Of a stretch of 64,000 nucleotides of DNA, positions 25,181-33,377 are shown piece by piece. Made by a program: the position numbers and the translations under genes. Source of the stretch: Novosphingobium sp. EMRT-2 (GTDB lineage: Bacteria; Pseudomonadota; Alphaproteobacteria; Sphingomonadales; Sphingomonadaceae); the NCBI RefSeq assembly GCF_005145025.1, contig NZ_CP039695.1, positions 2,899,501 to 2,963,500 of the forward strand, given 5' to 3'. The notes under the pieces were generated by a model, which did not search any database, was not told the origin of the DNA, and worked only from the letters and a program-made list of their open reading frames with translations. Within the stretch, counting starts at the first letter, position 1, and each line of letters begins with the position of its first letter.

Positions 25181-26623
25181 ATGACAAACTCCTCGCCATC
25201 GTCCTATGACGAGATGCTTGACGCCGATGGCTCGGTGCGCGCCGCATACGCGGGCTATTGCAAGTGGTACGAGGAGCAGCCGCCTGACCTGCTGAGACGC
25301 AAGAAAAGCGAGGCCGAAGCCTTCTTCCGCCGCACCGGGATCACCTTCAACGTCTACGGCGCCGAAGATGCCGAGGAACGGCTGATCCCGTTCGACATGG
25401 TGCCCCGGATCATCACCGCGAACCAGTGGCGCAAGCTGGCGCGCGGGATCGAACAGCGCGTCCGGGCGCTCAACGCCTTCCTGCACGACCTCTATCACCG
25501 GCAGGAAATCGTGCGGTCGGGGCGTTTCCCCGAACGGCTTCTCAAGGGCAACGCGGCGTTCCTTGCGGAAATGTCGGGCTTCACGCCGCCGGGTGGGGTC
25601 TATACCCACATTGTCGGCATCGATCTTGTCCGCACGGGCGAAGACGATTTCATGGTGCTGGAAGACAATGCCCGCACCCCGAGCGGAGTCTCCTACATGC
25701 TGGAGAACCGCGAAACGATGATGGCGATGTTCCCGGAACTGTTCACCCGCGTGCGCGTGCGGGAAGTTTCGGACTATCCGCGCCGTCTGGCCCGCAGCCT
25801 TGCCGCCTGCGCGCCGCCGGCTTTCGATGCGTCGGGCGGGCGCAAGCCGGTGGTCGCGGTGCTGACGCCGGGTATCTACAACAGCGCCTATTTCGAACAT
25901 GCGTTCCTGGCCGACCAGATGGGCGCGGAACTGGTCGAGGGCAGCGACCTGCGCGTCGAGAACGGCCGCATCGCCATGCGCACCACGCGCGGGTGGAAGC
26001 CGATCGATGTGCTCTACCGCCGCGTCGATGACGAATATCTCGATCCGCTGACCTTCAATCCGGACAGCGTGCTGGGCGTTTCGGGCATCATGGACGTCTA
26101 TCGCGCGGGCGGCATCACCATCGCCAACGCGCCGGGCACCGGCATTGCCGACGACAAGGCGATCTACAGCTTCATGCCCGAGATCGTGGAGTTCTACACC
26201 GGCGAGAAGCCGATCCTCCAGAACGTGCCCACCTGGCGCTGTTCGGAGCCGGAGGCGCTGGCCTATGTGCTGGAACATCTGCCCGAACTGGTGGTGAAGG
26301 AAGTCCACGGCTCGGGCGGCTATGGCATGTTGATCGGGCCGACGTCCTCGAAGAAGGAAATCGCCGCGTTCGAGGCCAAGCTGCGCGCGCGGCCGGACAA
26401 CTACATCGCCCAGCCCACGCTGTCGCTGTCGACCGTGCCCATTCTCGCCAAGGCCGGTCTTGCGCCGCGTCATGTGGACCTGCGGCCCTTCGTGCTGGTT
26501 TCGCCCAACGGGGTGGACATCACGCCGGGCGGCCTCACTCGCGTCGCGCTGAAGAAGGGGTCGCTGGTGGTGAATTCGTCGCAGGGCGGGGGCACCAAGG
26601 ACAGCTGGGTTCTGGATGATTGA
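25181..26623 (+). CDS. Circularly permuted type 2 ATP-grasp protein
   Basis: 480 aa, DUF404/DUF407 type. It has YDEMLDADGSVRAAY, ITFNVYGAEDAEERLIPFDMVPRII, DIVR-like ERRVRALNAFLHDLYH, then ATP-grasp segments DFMVLEDNARTPSGVSYMLENR, YRRVDDEYLDPL, VKEVHGSGGYGMLIGP and RPFVLVSPNG. Members are thought to form peptide or amide bonds on an unknown substrate. They occur with alpha-E, transglutaminase and Anbu genes, as here. The ATG at 25181 is chosen because the domain starts close behind it. Confidence 0.93.
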   Translation: MTNSSPSSYDEMLDADGSVRAAYAGYCKWYEEQPPDLLRRKKSEAEAFFRRTGITFNVYGAEDAEERLIPFDMVPRIITANQWRKLARGIEQRVRALNAFLHDLYHRQEIVRSGRFPERLLKGNAAFLAEMSGFTPPGGVYTHIVGIDLVRTGEDDFMVLEDNARTPSGVSYMLENRETMMAMFPELFTRVRVREVSDYPRRLARSLAACAPPAFDASGGRKPVVAVLTPGIYNSAYFEHAFLADQMGAELVEGSDLRVENGRIAMRTTRGWKPIDVLYRRVDDEYLDPLTFNPDSVLGVSGIMDVYRAGGITIANAPGTGIADDKAIYSFMPEIVEFYTGEKPILQNVPTWRCSEPEALAYVLEHLPELVVKEVHGSGGYGMLIGPTSSKKEIAAFEAKLRARPDNYIAQPTLSLSTVPILAKAGLAPRHVDLRPFVLVSPNGVDITPGGLTRVALKKGSLVVNSSQGGGTKDSWVLDD

Positions 26624-26671
26624 TACCGCCTCCCGGCTGGGGGCGACGGATCGGACGGTCATGGAGACGGA

Positions 26672-27619
26672 ATGCTAGGCAGATCGGCAAACGGTATTTT
26701 CTGGCTCTTCCGCTACCTGGAGCGCGCGGAGAACACCGTGCGCCTGGTCGAGGCGGGGTTCCGCATGGCGCTGACGCGCGACGCCAAGGACGCCAGCGAC
26801 GAATGGCGCTCGGTGATCGTCACGCTGGGTCTGCAGGCGCTGTATGAAGCCAAGTTCGGCAGGGAATACACCGGCCCGCACGTCTTCAATTTCGTGCTGC
26901 GCGACAAGGAGAACCCCGGCAACGTCTTGCTGATGTGCGAACTCGCCCGCACCAACGCGCGCATGGTCCGCACCGGCATCACGCGCGAGGTGTGGGAAGC
27001 CGTCAACGAAAGCTGGATGAAGGTGAAAGAGCTGCTCGCCCGTCCGGTCACCGAAACGCGGTTGGGTGACGTGCTCGATTGCATCCGCCGCCAGTCGACG
27101 CAGGTGCGCGGCGCCATGGAAGGCACCATGCTGCGCAACGAGATCTACAATTTCGCGCGGATCGGCAGTTTCATCGAACGGGCGGACAACACCGCGCGCA
27201 TTCTCGACGTAAAGTATTACGTCCTGCTGCCGGCCGTGTCCTACGTGGGGTCCAGCCTCGACAACGTGCAGTGGGAGAACGTGCTGCGCTCGGTTGCGGG
27301 GGAGCGCGCCTACCGCTGGCTCAACGCCGGGCGGATGGACCCGCGCGGCATTGCCGAGTTCATGCTGCTCGACGGGCGTTTCCCGCGCAGCCTGGCGTTC
27401 TGCTATGCCAAGCTGCGCTCGAACCTCGCCAGCCTCGCCCGCGAGTACGGCGAGGAAATGGAAAGCCACCACATCCTGCGCAACGCCGACAGCGAACTGC
27501 AGGCGCTGACGGTCGATGCGATCTTCGATCAGGGCCTCCATGAATTCATCGGCCGGTTCATCGCCCACAACACCCAGCTCGCGCTCCAGATTCAGCGCGA
27601 CTACCGTTTCGTCGAATAG
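26672..27619 (+). CDS. Alpha-E domain protein (DUF403)
   Basis: 315-aa all-helical protein beginning MLGRSANGIFWLFRYLERAEN, the family signature, with SFIERADNTARILDVKYY and an AFCYAKLRSNLASLAREYG repeat-like segment. No known catalytic motif. Members are nearly always encoded next to a permuted ATP-grasp protein and may bind it or its substrate. Starts 48 bases after the ATP-grasp gene. Confidence 0.93.
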   Translation: MLGRSANGIFWLFRYLERAENTVRLVEAGFRMALTRDAKDASDEWRSVIVTLGLQALYEAKFGREYTGPHVFNFVLRDKENPGNVLLMCELARTNARMVRTGITREVWEAVNESWMKVKELLARPVTETRLGDVLDCIRRQSTQVRGAMEGTMLRNEIYNFARIGSFIERADNTARILDVKYYVLLPAVSYVGSSLDNVQWENVLRSVAGERAYRWLNAGRMDPRGIAEFMLLDGRFPRSLAFCYAKLRSNLASLAREYGEEMESHHILRNADSELQALTVDAIFDQGLHEFIGRFIAHNTQLALQIQRDYRFVE

Positions 27620-27632
27620 AGAAGGATCGCCG

Positions 27633-28505
27633 GTGCGCATCGCCATCGATCACACCACGCATTACCGCTTTTCGGAACCCGCCGCGCATGGCCTGCAACG
27701 CCTGCGGCTCACGCCCAAGGCAACGTCCGGCCAGACGATTCTGTCGTGGGACATGGAGCTGGCGGGCGCCGTGCTGGAAGCCGAATACGACGATCACAAC
27801 TGCAATCACGTTTCGCTGATTGCCTTCACGCCTGGCGCTACCGAGGTGACCATCCGCTGCCGGGGCGTGGTCGATACCGCCGACAATGCCGGCGTGCTGG
27901 GCAAGCATTCCGGCCATCTGCCGCTGTGGCATTTCGCGCAGCCGACCGAACTGACGCGGGCGGGGCCACGCGTGCGCGCGCTGCTGGCGGCGCTGGGACA
28001 GGCGCAGAATCAGGGCCAGGCGCAGGGGCAAAGTCAGAGCCAGAGCCAGAGCCCGCGCCAGGGGGATGACAGGCTGACGATTCTGCACGATCTGTCCGCG
28101 CTGGTGGCCGAACGGGTCGCCTACGCCGCCGGGCACACCGATGCGGCGACGCCGGCCGAAGCCGTGCTGGCGGCGGGCCATGGCGTCTGCCAGGATCATG
28201 CCCACGTGTTCATCGCGGCGGCGCGGGCGCTGGGCATCCCGGCGCGCTATGTCAGCGGTTATCTGCTGATGGATGACCGGGTGGATCAGGATGCCGGCCA
28301 TGCCTGGGCCGAAGCCTTTGTCGCCAATCTCGGTTGGGTCGGTTTCGATATCTCGAACCGCATCTGCCCCGACGTGCGCTACGTCCGCGTGGCGACGGGC
28401 GCGGACTATCGCGATGCCGCCCCGATCACGGGCATCCGCTATGGCGATCTTGACGAAACCATGCACGTCAAGCTTGCGGTGGAACAGCAGCGTGTGGAAC
28501 AATAA
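27633..28505 (+). CDS. Transglutaminase-like cysteine peptidase family protein
   Basis: 290 aa. An N-terminal beta-rich domain (IDHTTHYRFSEPAAHGLQRLRL) precedes a transglutaminase-like core with the Cys in GHGVCQDHAHVF, the His in DAGHAWAEAFV and the Asp in VGFDISN: a complete catalytic triad. A low-complexity Gln/Ser linker (about residues 124-147) separates the two. The GTG at 27633 follows GAAGGA. Third gene of the ATP-grasp/alpha-E set, 13 bases after it. No signal peptide; acts in the cytoplasm. Confidence 0.93.
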   Translation: MRIAIDHTTHYRFSEPAAHGLQRLRLTPKATSGQTILSWDMELAGAVLEAEYDDHNCNHVSLIAFTPGATEVTIRCRGVVDTADNAGVLGKHSGHLPLWHFAQPTELTRAGPRVRALLAALGQAQNQGQAQGQSQSQSQSPRQGDDRLTILHDLSALVAERVAYAAGHTDAATPAEAVLAAGHGVCQDHAHVFIAAARALGIPARYVSGYLLMDDRVDQDAGHAWAEAFVANLGWVGFDISNRICPDVRYVRVATGADYRDAAPITGIRYGDLDETMHVKLAVEQQRVEQ

Positions 28506-28508
28506 CTC

Positions 28509-28774
28509 AGGGTCAGGACCCATTACTGGCGCGGTCGAGGTTTGAAGCAAAATGGCCCAGGGCAAGGAGGAGGGGCGCAGGAATATGTCGATATTTCAAG
28601 CCGTCTCGACGCCGCAGCGGGCCATTTTGGTCAAATCCCTGCGGGACGTCCAAATGGCTTCCATCTCGAACCGAAAGGCGCTTGCAAAGGCAGCCAGCCT
28701 TCGCGGCGCGCCTTTCGGCCCGACATGTTCGCCATTTGGACGCCTCGACCGCGCCAGTGATGGGTCCTGACCCT
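28509..28774 (+). mobile_element. 266-bp MITE-like element, copy 1
   Basis: Bounded by terminal inverted repeats of ~32 bases (28509-28540 and 28743-28774, one mismatch), each starting with the palindrome GGGTC-NN-GACCC. A copy of identical length in the opposite orientation is at 40450-40715. It encodes no transposase; a 72-codon frame is open in both copies but most differences between them change amino acids, so it is not a conserved gene. It lies three bases after the transglutaminase stop and before Anbu. Confidence 0.8.
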
Positions 28775-28796
28775 TGGGATTCATCCGCAGCGGACG

Positions 28797-28826
28797 TTGA
28801 CGGCGATTGCCCCCGCTGTGCGATAA
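28797..28826 (+). promoter_or_regulatory. Possible promoter for the Anbu gene
   Basis: TTGACG (28797) and CGATAA (28821) are separated by 18 bases, 67 bases before the Anbu ATG. It lies just outside the MITE, so Anbu could be transcribed independently of the upstream operon. Weak match at the -10. Confidence 0.35.
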
Positions 28827-28892
28827 CCTGATAGACGAGTAATACCGGGGGACGGGGGCGGCTGGCTCCCTTTTGGCGTACACGGGGGAACG

Positions 28893-29660
28893 ATGACCTA
28901 TTGCGTGGGGATGGTGCTCGACAGGGGCCTCGTGATGATGAGCGACACCCGCACCAATTCCGGGGTCGATAACATCTCCGTGTTCCGCAAGATGTTCAGC
29001 TGGCATGTTCCCGGCGAACGGATCATCACGATGATGACGGCGGGCAACCTCGCCACCACGCAGGCGGTGGTCAGCCAGTTGGAGGAACGGACCAAGGCGC
29101 CGGGCGAACGCCGTCCCTCGCTGCTGGAAGCGCCGACCATGTTCCAGGTGGCGACCATCGTGGGCAATCTGCTGCGCGATGTGATCGAACGGCGTCAGGA
29201 CGATGGCGGGCCGGCGGGGGAAGGACCGCGCTTCACCGCCTCGATCATCATCGCCGGCCAGATCCGGGGCATGGAACCGCGCCTGTTCATGGTCTATCCC
29301 GAAGGCAACTTCATCGAGGCATCGTTCGATACCCCGTTCTTCCAGATCGGCGAGACCAAGTATGGACGGCCGATCCTGCTGCGTGGCTACGAACCGACGA
29401 TGACCTTCGAGGACGCGGTGAAGCTGCTGATGGTCTCATTCGATTCCACGCTGGCGGCGAACCTTTCGGTGGGTCTGCCGTTCGACCTGATGGTGATCGA
29501 GCGCGACCGGTTCGAACCGCTGCACCAGCGCCGGATCACCAGGGAAGATCCCTACTTCATGCGGATTTCGTCAAGCTGGAGCGAGGCGTTGCGGCAGGCG
29601 TTCCATTCGCTGCCTGACTACTCGTTCGATCCGCCCGCTGTTGCTTCCGAAATAGAATAA
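28893..29660 (+). CDS. anbu: Anbu proteasome-type protease (ancestral beta subunit)
   Basis: 255 aa, an Ntn hydrolase related to proteasome beta subunits (COG3484). Thr follows the initiator Met (MTYCVGMVLD), as in active members; the Asp of MMSDTRTNSGVDN and a Lys at residue 33 (VFRKMF) fill the other proteasome active-site positions. GPRFTASIIIAGQI and FFQIGETKYGRPIL are typical of Anbu. It forms a ring or helical particle in other bacteria, with an unknown substrate. The other three genes of the conserved set are upstream, but a MITE now lies between. Confidence 0.93.
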   Translation: MTYCVGMVLDRGLVMMSDTRTNSGVDNISVFRKMFSWHVPGERIITMMTAGNLATTQAVVSQLEERTKAPGERRPSLLEAPTMFQVATIVGNLLRDVIERRQDDGGPAGEGPRFTASIIIAGQIRGMEPRLFMVYPEGNFIEASFDTPFFQIGETKYGRPILLRGYEPTMTFEDAVKLLMVSFDSTLAANLSVGLPFDLMVIERDRFEPLHQRRITREDPYFMRISSSWSEALRQAFHSLPDYSFDPPAVASEIE

Positions 29661-29914
29661 GTAGTTTCACCGAGTATAGTTACGGACGCTTTCTTTTCTA
29701 TCCGTTGGCATTTGCTGCTTGCTTCTGTGGATTATTCGGATATTAGGGCGCAATATTTTCTCGAATTTGGCGGTATATGCGATAATTCCGTCCGGTTTCG
29801 ATGTCGATTTACTTAGTAAAATTAGATATTAACTATATTTCGTCGCCGCTTACACTTCCGTTCTGAAGTCGATGTCGCTGGCGTAATCGCCCTGTTCGAT
29901 GATGTGATGCCGTC
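29661..29914. other. AT-rich intergenic region
   Basis: About 250 bases whose first ~190 are visibly richer in A and T than all neighbours. It holds no gene I can support. A 13-base palindrome TTTACTTAGTAAA at 29808-29820 lies 95 bases upstream of the LuxR-type regulator and could be an operator. It may be a promoter region or a trace of foreign DNA. Confidence 0.45.
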
Positions 29915-30535
29915 ATGGCTGAACGCATCACACTCCACGTCCTCGACAGTGACTCCGCCCGCCGTGCCCGGCTTGCCCGCCTCGCTTTCGCTGCGGGGCA
30001 CCATGCCGAAATCTACGCCAGCGCGGATGAACTCATGTCTCACGCACCGTCCGGCGGCCTGGTCATCGCGCATGATGAACCGGTGGGGGAAGGCATCCCG
30101 TCGCTCCTTGGCCTGATGAACCGGTTCGGCCACTGGCTACCGGTTATCGCCGTGGCGGAGCGCCCGCAGACGGAATCGGTGGTCCGCGCGATCAAGGCCG
30201 GGGCGCTCGACTATCTGGTCCTGCCGCACGAGATCGCGCCGCTCAACGAGGCGATCGAGCGCGCCGCGCGCGAGGCGGACAACCACCGGGCGCACCGCGC
30301 CCGCGCGGCCGACGCCCGGCAGCGCATCGCGCGCCTGTCCCTGCGCGAGCGGGAGGTGCTCGATCGCCTGGCCGATGGATGCAGCAACAAGGCCATCGCG
30401 CGCGAACTCGACATCAGTCCGCGCACCGTGGAAATTCACCGGATGAAGATGATGGGCAAGCTGGGCGCGCGGCACGCGGCCGAGGCGGTGCGCCTACGGA
30501 TCGAGGCGGACGGGCTGCATATCGCCGCCGCGTGA
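29915..30535 (+). CDS. LuxR/FixJ-type transcriptional regulator with atypical receiver
   Basis: 206 aa. An N-terminal receiver-like domain (LHVLDSDSARRARLARLAF to AIKAGALDYLVLPHEI) leads to a LuxR/GerE helix-turn-helix (about residues 140-195: LSLREREVLDRLADGCSNKAIARELDISPRTVEIH). The segment normally carrying the phospho-Asp reads VIAHDEPV, where the Asp aligns with Ala, and the conserved Lys is His. So phosphorylation control may be lost. The DNA-binding part looks intact. No kinase is adjacent. Confidence 0.87.
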   Translation: MAERITLHVLDSDSARRARLARLAFAAGHHAEIYASADELMSHAPSGGLVIAHDEPVGEGIPSLLGLMNRFGHWLPVIAVAERPQTESVVRAIKAGALDYLVLPHEIAPLNEAIERAAREADNHRAHRARAADARQRIARLSLREREVLDRLADGCSNKAIARELDISPRTVEIHRMKMMGKLGARHAAEAVRLRIEADGLHIAAA

Positions 30536-30562
30536 TCGCGCGATGCCGAGTCCGGGCCTCCG

Positions 30563-30587
30563 GGAACCAGGTTTTCCACAGTGCGTT
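30563..30587 (+). promoter_or_regulatory. EcfG-type general stress promoter
   Basis: GGAAC (30563) and CGTT (30584) are 16 bases apart, an exact match to the alphaproteobacterial EcfG consensus GGAAC-N16/17-CGTT. It lies about 100 bases before the CHAP-domain gene and after the LuxR-type regulator. Confidence 0.6.
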
Positions 30588-30685
30588 AAATCACAGTTAC
30601 CATCCCCGGGTGGATGGTGTCTGCCGCACGACGACTCGTTGCGGCCACAGGTTTGTGCGCTGCGGAAATTGGCTATGAAGCTGCC

Positions 30686-31174
30686 ATGCTTCGCACCGCC
30701 TACGCTTCGATCCTCGCTCTGCTGGCTCTCATCGCCACCGCTGTCCCGGCCCAGGCCCGCCTCCAGTGCGTGACCTATGCCCGCTCGGTGTCCGACGTGC
30801 AGCTGTTCGGCAATGCGCGGACGTGGTGGGATCAGGCCGCCGGCACGTATGCCCGGGGCCATCGCCCGCGCGCGGGTGCGGTGCTGGCCTTCCGCGCCAC
30901 CGGCGCGATGCCGATGGGCCATGTCGTGGTGGTGAGCAAGGTGCTCGACAGCCGCCGCGTGCTGCTCAACCATGCCAACTGGTCGCGCCCCGGCATGGTC
31001 GAGCGCGAGGCGCTGGCGGTCGATGTTTCCGAAGCGGGCGACTGGAGCAAGGTGCGCGTGTGGTACGCGCCGACGCACTCGCTGGGCCTGCGCGAAGCGC
31101 CGGCTTTCGGCTTCATCTACCCCGACGGGTCGGATACGCTGGCGGCGGATAGCGTGCAGGACGCGAAGGGTTGA
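30686..31174 (+). CDS. CHAP domain exported protein
   Basis: 162 aa with a signal peptide (LLALIATAVPAQA). The CHAP core has the nucleophile Cys in LQCVTYARSVSDVQL, RTWWDQAAGTYARGHRPRAG, and His in PMGHVVVVSKVLD followed by an Asn in LLNHANWS, consistent with NlpC/P60-like peptidoglycan amidases or endopeptidases. It likely acts on the cell wall in the periplasm. The ATG at 30686 is chosen from the signal peptide. A probable stress promoter is upstream. Confidence 0.88.
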   Translation: MLRTAYASILALLALIATAVPAQARLQCVTYARSVSDVQLFGNARTWWDQAAGTYARGHRPRAGAVLAFRATGAMPMGHVVVVSKVLDSRRVLLNHANWSRPGMVEREALAVDVSEAGDWSKVRVWYAPTHSLGLREAPAFGFIYPDGSDTLAADSVQDAKG

Positions 31175-31217
31175 TTGGCCGGGCCGCGCGGAGCGGTCCC
31201 GGCTAATCCGTCCCGGA

Positions 31218-31892
31218 TCAGCGGCAGAAGGGCCGGCTGGCCCCGATTTCCAGATGGAAGTGGTTGCGGTGCGCGGCGTTGTAGTCCGGGCTGAGCACCG
31301 TGCCGAAGCGCTTGCAGGCGCTGGCGTGGATCACGCGCAGGAATTCGCGTTCCGCGGGTGTGCCGCCTGACCAGTTGTTGAGCACGCTCACGCGGCGGCC
31401 ATCGGCCAGCAGGAAAGCGGCGATGTCGATCGCGTTGGCGGTGGCGTGGCCCGAAAGCCGCGCGGTGCCCGCCACGGTGCGGCAGGAATAGGTGCCCATC
31501 GTCTCGATGCGCAGCAGCGGGCTGCCCAGGATCTGGCGCGCGGCGCGGTCCACGCCAAAGCGCGCCCAGCCCGAAAGCGTGGTGGCGAGCGGGCAGCTGA
31601 CCGGACCAAGGTTGGACAGTTGCAGCCGCCGGTCGTCGCTTTCTAGCCAGGTCAGGCGCACCGCGTTGAGCGTGGAGCAGCCCGCGCCGTAGTACTGGTC
31701 GGGCAGGGGGGTGAAGCCGGCATCGGATTGCCCCAGCCGGGCGAGGCAGGCCTGCGCGGCGGGGGCGGGCGGGAAGGTGCCCAGCGCGCTGCGCGGCGGT
31801 TCGCGCCGCTGCGGTTCGGGCGCGCTGATACAGCCGGCCAGCGCCGAGGAAAGGCAGGCCGCCATGAGCAGGGAAGGGCCGCGAATCTTCAT
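31218..31892 (-). CDS. Extensin-like family protein (lipoprotein)
   Basis: 224 aa, N-terminal signal with ALAGC (lipobox, Cys at 21). The extensin-like C-terminal domain has GCSTLNAVRLTWL, SCPLATTLSGWARFGVDRA, SCRTVAGTARLSGHATANAIDIA and NAAHRNHFHLEIG. The SGHATANAID and HRNHFHLE motifs carry His/Asp residues as in zinc LAS-type peptidases, so a peptidoglycan role is plausible. Conserved Cys would form disulphides in the periplasm. It converges on the CHAP gene. Confidence 0.88.
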   Translation of the reverse strand: MKIRGPSLLMAACLSSALAGCISAPEPQRREPPRSALGTFPPAPAAQACLARLGQSDAGFTPLPDQYYGAGCSTLNAVRLTWLESDDRRLQLSNLGPVSCPLATTLSGWARFGVDRAARQILGSPLLRIETMGTYSCRTVAGTARLSGHATANAIDIAAFLLADGRRVSVLNNWSGGTPAEREFLRVIHASACKRFGTVLSPDYNAAHRNHFHLEIGASRPFCR

Positions 31893-32047
31893 GAGGCAGC
31901 TTATAACCGGGAATGGTTATTTTTGTGGTAACTCTCTGCAAAACAAAGATTGTTCATCTGCGGGAAAGGTGGCGACCGGCGCTTTCCCGGCTTCGGCGCG
32001 CGGGCGCCGCTTTTCCGCACGATAATTTTGCGGCGGGCCGGTTCCGG

Positions 32048-32075
32048 TTGACAATCCGCCCCGCGCCGTTAGGTG
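32048..32075 (+). promoter_or_regulatory. Probable serC promoter
   Basis: TTGACA at 32048-32053 is a perfect -35 hexamer. The -10 is less clear; TTAGGT or TAGGTG 15-16 bases later are the candidates. Transcription would begin near 32080, giving a ~50-base leader. Confidence 0.5.
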
Positions 32076-32080
32076 CGGCT

Positions 32081-32132
32081 CCGGGCCACGCGGTCCCAAC
32101 GCCGCGCGAGCTCTCTGCAAGGAGAGTCAGAC
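32081..32132 (+). ncRNA. serC RNA leader (serC-motif candidate)
   Basis: Two stems precede serC. GGGCC-ACGC-GGTCC (32083-32096) is followed by CTCTCT-GCAA-GGAGAG (32111-32126), a six-pair stem with a GNRA tetraloop whose right arm is the Shine-Dalgarno itself. A serC-motif leader is known in alphaproteobacteria before serC-serA, which is the arrangement here. No ligand is known to me. Confidence 0.55.
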
Positions 32133-33260
32133 ATGACTACGACTATTCCGGCGCGCAAGCCTGCGCGTCCGTTCTTTTCTTCCGGTCCCTGCGCGAAGCC
32201 GCCGGGCTACTCCCTCGACAAGCTGGCCACCGATTCGCTGGGGCGCTCGCACCGCGCCAAGATCGGCAAGACGCGCCTGCAATACTGCATCGACCTGATG
32301 CGCGAAGTGTTGGGCCTGCCCGACACGCATCGCATCGGCATCGTGCCCGGTTCGGATACCGGCGCTTTCGAAATGGCGATGTGGACGATGCTCGGCGTGC
32401 GCGGCGTGACGACGCTTGCCTGGGAAAGCTTCGGTGAAGGTTGGGTCACCGATGCGGTCAAGCAGCTCAAGCTCGAACCGACCGTGATGCGCGCCGATTA
32501 CGGCCAGCTTCCCGATCTCGACAAGGTGGACTGGTCGGACGACGTCCTGTTCACCTGGAACGGCACCACCTCCGGCGTGCGCGTACCCGATGGCGAATGG
32601 ATCGCCGCCGATCGCCAGGGCCTGTGCTTCGCCGACGCCACCAGCGCGGTGTTCGCCTATGACCTGCCGTGGGACAAGATCGATGTCGCCACCTTCTCGT
32701 GGCAGAAGGTGCTGGGCGGCGAAGGCGCGCACGGCGTGCTGATCCTTGGTCCGCGCGCGGTCGAACGGCTGGAAAGCTATACGCCCGAATGGCCGCTGCC
32801 CAAGGTGTTCCGCCTGATTTCGAAGGGCAAGCTCGCCGAAGGCGTGTTCAAGGGCGAAACCATCAACACCCCCTCGATGCTGGCGGTGGAAGACGCGATC
32901 TTCGCGCTGGAATGGGCCAAGGGGCTCGGCGGGCTCGAAGGGCTCAAGGCGCGCTGCACCGCCAATGCCGAGGCGCTCGACAAGATCGTCGCCGAACGCG
33001 CATGGCTGTCGCACCTCGCGGTCGATCGCGGCATCCGCTCGAAGACCTCGGTCTGCCTCTCGGTCGAAGGCGCGGATGCGGACTTCATCAAGGCGTTCGC
33101 CGGCCTGCTCGAGAAGGAAGGCGCGGCCTATGACATCGCGGGCTATCGCGATGCGCCTCCGGGCCTGCGCATCTGGTGCGGCGCGACCGTTGATACCGCC
33201 GACATCGAAGCGCTCGGTCCCTGGCTCGACTGGGCCTGGGAAACGCTGAAGGCCGCCTGA
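32133..33260 (+). CDS. serC: Phosphoserine transaminase
   Basis: Second step of serine synthesis: 3-phosphohydroxypyruvate to phosphoserine, PLP-dependent. The 375-aa product is the alphaproteobacterial form (FFSSGPCAKPPGYSLD, LGRSHRAKIGKTRLQ), with GSDTGAFEMAMW, Asp in CFADATSAVF and the PLP Lys in FSWQKVLGGEGAHG. ATG at 32133 follows GGAGAG, which is inside the leader hairpin. serA follows after a REP repeat. Confidence 0.97.
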   Translation: MTTTIPARKPARPFFSSGPCAKPPGYSLDKLATDSLGRSHRAKIGKTRLQYCIDLMREVLGLPDTHRIGIVPGSDTGAFEMAMWTMLGVRGVTTLAWESFGEGWVTDAVKQLKLEPTVMRADYGQLPDLDKVDWSDDVLFTWNGTTSGVRVPDGEWIAADRQGLCFADATSAVFAYDLPWDKIDVATFSWQKVLGGEGAHGVLILGPRAVERLESYTPEWPLPKVFRLISKGKLAEGVFKGETINTPSMLAVEDAIFALEWAKGLGGLEGLKARCTANAEALDKIVAERAWLSHLAVDRGIRSKTSVCLSVEGADADFIKAFAGLLEKEGAAYDIAGYRDAPPGLRIWCGATVDTADIEALGPWLDWAWETLKAA

Positions 33261-33270
33261 CCACATTCTC

Positions 33271-33362
33271 GTCATCCTGACGAAAGTCAGGATCTCGGGC
33301 CGGATTGCCGGACAAAAGGTTCCGTTCAGCCGCCCGGGATCCCGGCTTTCGCCGGGATGACG
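33271..33362. repeat. REP-like double hairpin between serC and serA
   Basis: Two GTCATCC-type hairpins: GTCATCCTGACGAAAGTCAG near 33271 and, reversed, CCCGGCTTTCGCCGGGATGA ending near 33362. Spacer ~35 bases. Same family as the repeat at 34987. They may protect or end transcripts; serA expression could thus differ from serC. Confidence 0.75.
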
Positions 33363-33377
33363 CCTGGAGCAAGAAGC

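Noticed and set aside
28552..28770. 72-codon frame in the MITE, also open in copy 2 (40454-40672, minus)
   Set aside because: Nearly all differences between copies alter residues, so there is no sign of purifying selection; best treated as non-coding.
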